NCBI GenBank assembly: GCA_948829205.1
Contig: CAQLOA010000043.1
Coordinates: forward strand, 1-9,647
Length of the DNA stretch: 9,647 nucleotides
Reading direction: 5' to 3'
Source of the DNA: an uncultured Eggerthellaceae bacterium
GTDB taxonomy: Bacteria; Actinomycetota; Coriobacteriia; Coriobacteriales; Eggerthellaceae
In this document: piece after piece, positions 6,624 through 9,647 of the stretch
How positions within the stretch are numbered: position 1 is the first letter of the stretch
Layout: each line of letters starts with the position of its first letter
The notes under the pieces: generated by a model
Seen by the model: only the letters and a program-made list of their open reading frames with translations
What the model was told of the DNA's origin: nothing
The model's database searches: none
Program-made: the position numbers and the translations under genes

Positions 6624-7922
6624 TTACGCCGCAGGGTTGGCGACCACCCCTATGAACAACGGCGCGCCGTTCGATGCCGTTATCGAGTACACGAATGGCC
6701 TGTCCAGAACGAACTCCACGACCTCCGCCGACTCGGGCGCCAGCGACGTCGCGCGCATGGTCATCGCGGTATACGCCGCCGCCTCCACGCCCAGCTCGTT
6801 CAGGTCGATGCGCGTCTCCTGGATGGCGTCGCTTACATAGAAGCCCATGTCGCTGCCGTTGTCCGCGACGATCATGTTGCGGAACATGTCGCCCTTTGCG
6901 GGGTCGAACACGTCCGTCATGCCTAGCTCTTTGGCGCATTCCACAAGGACGTCGAACGACGACGATGTCGCGAAGCGGGGGACCGACCAGCTTATCTGCG
7001 CCTGCGAGTTCGGAGTGGCCGCCAGAAGCTTCTCGACGGAATCGGGCGTCTTCACAAGCTCGGACACGCTCGTGCCCTCGTCGGGGAGGTAGAACGTGCA
7101 GGTGGATCCGCCTGCGAAGGGAAGCTGCGCGGCAGTGAAGCCCTCTGCCTCTATGAAGCCGCCGTAGTCGGTGGTGTTGTGCATGAACTGCGCCTGCACG
7201 TCGCCTGCTTCCGCATGGAAGGTGTCGGGCGCGGTCTCGCCTTCGGCGAAGGGCTCTATCCAGTTGTCGTTGAAGTAGATGGTGTTGACCAGCATCGCCA
7301 CCATGGCGGCATCGGTGCCGATGTCGGGTTCCAACAGCCCCCGCGTCTCTTCCGAGATCCAGTCCCTGATCATGTCGTCGGTCTGCCGGGTGCCGAACTC
7401 CACGTCGAAGGCCCCTGCGTCGAAGTGCTCCTCGACGGCTTTCTGGTACTCGGCCTGGAACGTGTAGCCCACGTTGGACCATAGCGAGTTCGCCACCTCG
7501 ATGGTGCTCGTCTCGTCGGTTACGGCGATCTCGCGCAACTGGTCCTGGCAGTATTCGTCCAGTTCCTCGGTGCTCTGCACGCCAAGCGCGTCGAACATCT
7601 GCTGTTGCGCCTCGCCGTCGGCCCCTGCGGCCACCATGGCCAACGCCATGTAGAACGACGCGGGGGAGTAGCAGGCGTTCTCGTCGCCGGAGAGCTCGAT
7701 GGCGGCCGAGTTCGCAGCGAACGACGCGATGGGGTCGCCTCCCTTGGCCAGGTTCGATTCCTCGACCTGCCCGGAGGCGTCCGATGACTGCGACGAGTCC
7801 GATGCAGCGGAGGGGCCTTGCGCCGTCTGCGAGCATCCGGCAACCGCAAGGCACGCGAAGGCCACGGCGCCAGCCAGCGCCATCAGGGCGCAGGTGCCCA
7901 GCTTCGACGACGGACTACGCAT
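6624..7922 (-). CDS. Serpin-family lipoprotein (predicted cell-surface protease inhibitor)
   Basis: Serpins are suicide inhibitors of serine, and sometimes cysteine, proteases. The 432-residue product begins with a lipoprotein signal: a basic start, a hydrophobic stretch (8-28), and lipobox VAGC with C30 as the lipidated cysteine. A Ser-rich linker (about 31-60) leads to a full-size serpin core of about 370 residues. Core motifs include YSPASFYMALAMVAAGADGEA (85-105; split as YSPASF and ALAMVAAGA), ANSLW (144-148), LVNTIYFNDNW (211-221), LPFAGG (267-272) and the C-terminal signature DRPFVYSI plus GAPLFIGVVANP (407-430). The reactive-loop hinge GVEAAAYT (378-385) is rich in small residues, as in inhibitory serpins. 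Counting from G378 as P15 puts P1-P1' at T392-S393. Four cysteines (84, 125, 275, 329) lie in the core, so disulfides are possible. AAGGAG lies 4 nt before the ATG, and the start overlaps the upstream gene's stop by 8 nt. Confidence 0.93.
   Translation of the reverse strand: MRSPSSKLGTCALMALAGAVAFACLAVAGCSQTAQGPSAASDSSQSSDASGQVEESNLAKGGDPIASFAANSAAIELSGDENACYSPASFYMALAMVAAGADGEAQQQMFDALGVQSTEELDEYCQDQLREIAVTDETSTIEVANSLWSNVGYTFQAEYQKAVEEHFDAGAFDVEFGTRQTDDMIRDWISEETRGLLEPDIGTDAAMVAMLVNTIYFNDNWIEPFAEGETAPDTFHAEAGDVQAQFMHNTTDYGGFIEAEGFTAAQLPFAGGSTCTFYLPDEGTSVSELVKTPDSVEKLLAATPNSQAQISWSVPRFATSSSFDVLVECAKELGMTDVFDPAKGDMFRNMIVADNGSDMGFYVSDAIQETRIDLNELGVEAAAYTAMTMRATSLAPESAEVVEFVLDRPFVYSITASNGAPLFIGVVANPAA
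6741..6791 (-). other. Reactive-centre loop coding segment of the serpin
   Basis: This segment encodes residues 378-394, from the hinge glycine (P15) through AAAYTAMTMRATSL. The hinge contains Ala at P12-P10 and Thr at P8, as in inhibitory serpins. P14 is Val instead of the usual Thr or Ser, and P9 is Tyr. The scissile bond is predicted at T392-S393 by counting from the hinge. The C-terminal side up to DRPF is about three residues longer than in antithrombin, so the true bond may lie slightly further on. Target protease is unknown. Confidence 0.5.
7915..7922 (-). other. 8-nt overlap joining the MoaE-like stop to the serpin start
   Basis: On the minus strand the serpin ATG (7922-7920) precedes the MoaE-like TAG (7917-7915), giving ATGCGTAG. 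A good serpin ribosome site (GAAGGAGA, 7933-7926) lies inside the last codons of the upstream gene. The two genes are therefore expected to be one transcript with coupled translation. Confidence 0.8.
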
Positions 7923-8310
7923 AGATCTCCTTCTCGACCACCAGGTCGTTCTTGATCTTGCCTACCAGCTTCTGCAGCGCATCGATGCAGTTCGGACGGA
8001 TGTCGGCGCCGATCAGCACGTACATGATGGAGTCGCCCACGGAAAGCACGCCTTCGTTCAGCCACACCTTCACGTAGTACACCCCAGGCCAGCTCAGGGC
8101 ATCCTGCACGGCGGCCTCGACGCCTTCCGCGTCGTACGAGAAATCCACCTGGGCGACCTCGCCCAGCCCCTGCCTGCCTTCCCTTACCTGGGCCTTCGGC
8201 GTCACGCGCACCACGCCGTTGTGCACCAGGAACATCCCGCACTGGTCTGCCACGTCCGAGGCCTTGGCCTCTTCCAACCACTTGTCCATTGATGGTGCCT
8301 GCTTAGACAT
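7915..8310 (-). CDS. Divergent MoaE-like protein (molybdopterin synthase large-subunit fold)
   Basis: The 131-residue product aligns by eye along most of MoaE, the subunit that, with MoaD, puts sulfur into cyclic pyranopterin. HNGVVRVT (30-37) matches the MoaE G-x-V-R motif (R35). YDAEGVEAAVQDAL matches the segment after the EHY-type strand. NEGVLSVGDSIMYV (85-98) matches the GEL..GD strand-turn, and R105 matches the AHR arginine. In the C-terminal motif the two catalytic-region lysines keep their seven-residue spacing (K120 and K127). The intervening Pro and Trp of the usual K-x3-P-x-W-K are absent, as is the normal HR before GEL (LN here). It may act with a non-standard MoaD or have a different role. 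ATG 8310 has a strong AGGAGG 4 nt upstream. No other cofactor genes lie nearby. The MoaE-like fold is likely; enzyme activity is uncertain. Confidence 0.65.
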   Translation of the reverse strand: MSKQAPSMDKWLEEAKASDVADQCGMFLVHNGVVRVTPKAQVREGRQGLGEVAQVDFSYDAEGVEAAVQDALSWPGVYYVKVWLNEGVLSVGDSIMYVLIGADIRPNCIDALQKLVGKIKNDLVVEKEIYA

Positions 8311-8508
8311 GCTTCCTCCTCGAGATAGGCGACGGGAACCCAGAGCGTCACGCCTAGTTTTCGCGTCCGTTCAAATCCAATGTCGTCATGTTAACGGATG
8401 TCGCGGAAGCCGTTGCGGCCCCGCTGGAAATGTCATTATTCGGTCATGACGAAAACGCGGAACCGACCCTCGCGTGAATCGTGGCTAACGGAAGCATCGC
8501 AGGTCGGC

Positions 8509-8518
8509 TTCGCGCGAA
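8509..8518. promoter_or_regulatory. 10-bp palindrome at the -35 position of the lysA promoter
   Basis: TTCGCGCGAA is a perfect palindrome. It ends where the -35 box would begin for the TACAAT -10 at 8541. The bases at the expected -35 (about 8518-8523, ACAGTC) do not resemble TTGACA. A regulator bound here could therefore activate or block the promoter. This is inferred from position only. Confidence 0.35.
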
Positions 8519-8537
8519 CAGTCGCCGCTCCCCCCTT

Positions 8538-8546
8538 TGCTACAAT
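8538..8546 (+). promoter_or_regulatory. Extended -10 promoter of lysA
   Basis: TGCTACAAT is an extended -10 (TG, one base, TACAAT; five of six matches to TATAAT). Transcription would start near 8552-8554, giving a leader of about 27-29 nt before the lysA ATG. The -35 is weak, which is common for extended -10 promoters. Confidence 0.6.
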
Positions 8547-8564
8547 GGCTTGGACAACCAGAGC

Positions 8565-8572
8565 AAAGGGGA
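8565..8572 (+). promoter_or_regulatory. Ribosome binding site of lysA
   Basis: AAAGGGGA lies 8 nt before the ATG at 8581 and separates this start from the internal ATG at 8632. It is embedded in the 3' arm of an inverted repeat. Confidence 0.7.
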
Positions 8573-8580
8573 TTTTTTTC

Positions 8581-9647
8581 ATGTCTCTACCTGCATCCGA
8601 CCTTTCAAAGAAGGCAGACAACAAGACCACGATGGAGCTCGGGGCGGTGCTTCCCGAAACGGCGGAAGTGCGCGACGGCCATCTGTATATAGGCGGGGTC
8701 GACATGGTCGAGCTGGCCCGCAGCGAGGGAACCGCGCTGTACGTGTTCGACGAGGTCAACATCCGTCACCGCATGCAGGAGTTCGTCCGCGCGTTCCGCA
8801 GCCGCTACGAGGACTCCGACGTTCTTTATGCCAGCAAGGCGTTCATGAACAAGGCCGTCGTGCGCATGGCGCAGGAAGAGGGACTGTGCCTGGACGTTTC
8901 GGGCGGCGGCGAGCTTGCGTGCGCCCTGGCCGCAGGCTTCCCTGCCGAACGCATCTTCATGCACGGCAACAACAAGACGCCGCAGGAACTCGACGAGGCC
9001 ATTTCGGCCGGAGTGGGCCGCATAATCGTGGACAGCCGCATCGAGCTGGCGCGCGTGTCGGAAATCGCGGCGCGCCACGGCAAGGTGCAGGACATATACA
9101 TGCGCATCACGCCGGGCGTCGAGGCCGACACCCACGAATATATCCGCACCGGATGCGAGGACTCGAAGTTCGGGTTCACCATGCTTGAAGACTTCGCCTA
9201 CACCTGCGTGGGCACCGCGCTCGAGACGCCGAACGTGCGCCTGGCGGGCCTGCATTGCCACATCGGGTCGCAGATATTCGCCCTGCATTCCTTCGGCGAG
9301 GCCGCGGCCGTGATGGTCGAATTCATGGCCCGCATCCGCGAGGGCTACGGCTATGTGATCGAAGAGCTAGACCTTGGCGGCGGCCTAGGTGTGGCCTACG
9401 AGTCCACCGACAGCCCGTCTTCGATCGACGAGTTCGCCGCCGTCACCTGCGACAGCGTGCGCAGCCTGTGCGAGAAGCACGACTTCCCGCTGCCGCGCCT
9501 GCTGGTGGAGCCGGGCCGCTCTCTTGTGGCGAACGCGGGCGTCACGCTTTACACGGTGGGCATCCTTAAGACGCTTCCGGGAATCCGCAAGTACGTGGCC
9601 GTGGACGGCGGGATGAGCGACAACATCCGCACTGCCCTGTATCACGC
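8581..9647 (+). CDS. lysA: Diaminopimelate decarboxylase, 5' part (runs off the right edge)
   Basis: LysA is a PLP enzyme that decarboxylates meso-diaminopimelate to L-lysine, the last step of lysine synthesis, in the cytosol. From ATG 8581 the frame stays open to the window end, giving 355 residues plus two bases. The alanine-racemase-like barrel is clear: YASKAF (83-88) with K86 as the PLP-binding lysine, the SGGGEL glycine-rich segment (107-112), HCHIGSQI (225-232), LGGGLGVAYE (265-274), EPGRSLV (310-316) and VDGGMSDNIR (341-350), which contact PLP phosphate or substrate. The family is usually about 415-440 residues, so roughly 60-85 are missing, including the second-subunit cysteine motif of the active site. 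The first 30 residues are less conserved; ATG 8632 (M18) is an alternative but lacks a ribosome site. The gene faces away from the MoaE-like gene. Confidence 0.95.
   Translation, partial: MSLPASDLSKKADNKTTMELGAVLPETAEVRDGHLYIGGVDMVELARSEGTALYVFDEVNIRHRMQEFVRAFRSRYEDSDVLYASKAFMNKAVVRMAQEEGLCLDVSGGGELACALAAGFPAERIFMHGNNKTPQELDEAISAGVGRIIVDSRIELARVSEIAARHGKVQDIYMRITPGVEADTHEYIRTGCEDSKFGFTMLEDFAYTCVGTALETPNVRLAGLHCHIGSQIFALHSFGEAAAVMVEFMARIREGYGYVIEELDLGGGLGVAYESTDSPSSIDEFAAVTCDSVRSLCEKHDFPLPRLLVEPGRSLVANAGVTLYTVGILKTLPGIRKYVAVDGGMSDNIRTALYH

Larger units (their letters stand above)
8532..8579 (+). terminator. Terminator-like hairpin whose 3' arm is the lysA ribosome site
   Basis: CCCCTTTGC (8532-8540) and GCAAAGGGG (8563-8571) are exact reverse complements (9 bp) separated by 22 nt. 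After one A come seven T residues (8573-8579) and then the lysA ATG. This has the shape of an intrinsic terminator, with a longer loop than usual. The 3' arm contains the lysA Shine-Dalgarno AAAGGGGA (8565-8572). RNA started at the lysA promoter begins inside the loop and lacks the 5' arm, so only transcripts from further upstream can form the hairpin. The inverted repeat is certain; terminator action is inferred. Confidence 0.5.
8311..8580. other. Divergent intergenic region between the MoaE-like gene and lysA
   Basis: This 270-nt region should hold the promoters of both outward-facing genes. The lysA side has an extended -10, a palindrome and a terminator-like hairpin, listed separately. 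On the MoaE-like side only the ribosome site AGGAGG (8320-8315) is clear; I could not place a promoter with confidence. Between them are two short palindromes, GTTAAC (8390-8395) and GTCATGAC (8443-8450), each next to a GTCAT or ATGTC-like stretch. They are possible but unproven operators. No lysine riboswitch is recognisable upstream of lysA. Confidence 0.6.

Noticed and set aside
8375..8393. Promoter of the MoaE-like gene on the minus strand (TAACAT or TTGGAT-like boxes)
   Set aside because: Several four-of-six box matches exist, but none pairs with a partner box at 16-18 nt spacing, so no site can be chosen.
8321..8530. Lysine riboswitch upstream of lysA
   Set aside because: I looked for the conserved L-box core and its multi-helix layout and did not see it. 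The own-promoter leader of about 28 nt is also far too short to hold one.
8481..9188. Long plus-strand open frame overlapping the start of lysA
   Set aside because: It is out of frame with lysA, composed mainly of Arg, Gly and Pro, and has no motif. The lysA frame carries all family signatures over the same bases.
1..9647. CRISPR array, tRNA/rRNA genes, insertion sequence or prophage
   Set aside because: No spaced direct repeats, no tRNA-like cloverleaf, and no transposase or integrase frame were seen. The genes have uniform composition and normal spacing.

Overview
This is a high-GC bacterial window (third codon positions are strongly G/C) made of ordinary chromosomal genes. The best guess at origin is the Coriobacteriia, probably an Eggerthellaceae-like anaerobe. 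The clues are the overall base composition, a Clostridium/Streptococcus-type single-chain PurL, a lipoprotein serpin, and a divergent MoaE-like protein. That placement is inference from gene content, not a database result. I see no phage genes, insertion sequences, CRISPR array, tRNA or rRNA.

Layout. Positions 1-6617 are all on the plus strand: the 3' end of a CorC/HlyC-type CBS-domain protein, purC (SAICAR synthetase), an unrecognised Lys/Ala-rich protein with two membrane segments, a full-length fused purL (FGAM synthetase plus glutaminase), and a YbaK/EbsC-type Cys-tRNA(Pro) deacylase. Positions 6624-8310 are on the minus strand and form a bicistron: a MoaE-like protein is read first, then a lipoprotein serpin whose start overlaps the MoaE-like stop by 8 nt. 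The serpin and ybaK converge with 6 bp between their stop codons. A 270-nt divergent intergenic region (8311-8580) separates the MoaE-like gene from lysA (diaminopimelate decarboxylase), which runs off the right edge.

How the genes fit together. PurL and PurC are steps of de novo IMP synthesis, and the membrane protein lies between them. YbaK is a translation-fidelity enzyme and LysA makes lysine from meso-DAP. The serpin should be a surface-anchored inhibitor of extracytoplasmic proteases. Its tight coupling to a divergent MoaE-like gene has no obvious explanation.

The least ordinary signals are regulatory. First, upstream of lysA there is a perfect 9-bp inverted repeat followed by seven T residues. 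Its 3' arm is the lysA Shine-Dalgarno, and an extended -10 box overlaps the 5' arm and loop, so only read-through RNA could form the hairpin. Second, a perfect 10-bp palindrome abuts the -35 position of that promoter. Third, a perfect 12-bp hairpin lies within the first 25 codons of purL. I did not find convincing evidence of an entirely new multi-gene system. The serpin/MoaE-like pair and the lysA leader are the best candidates for follow-up.
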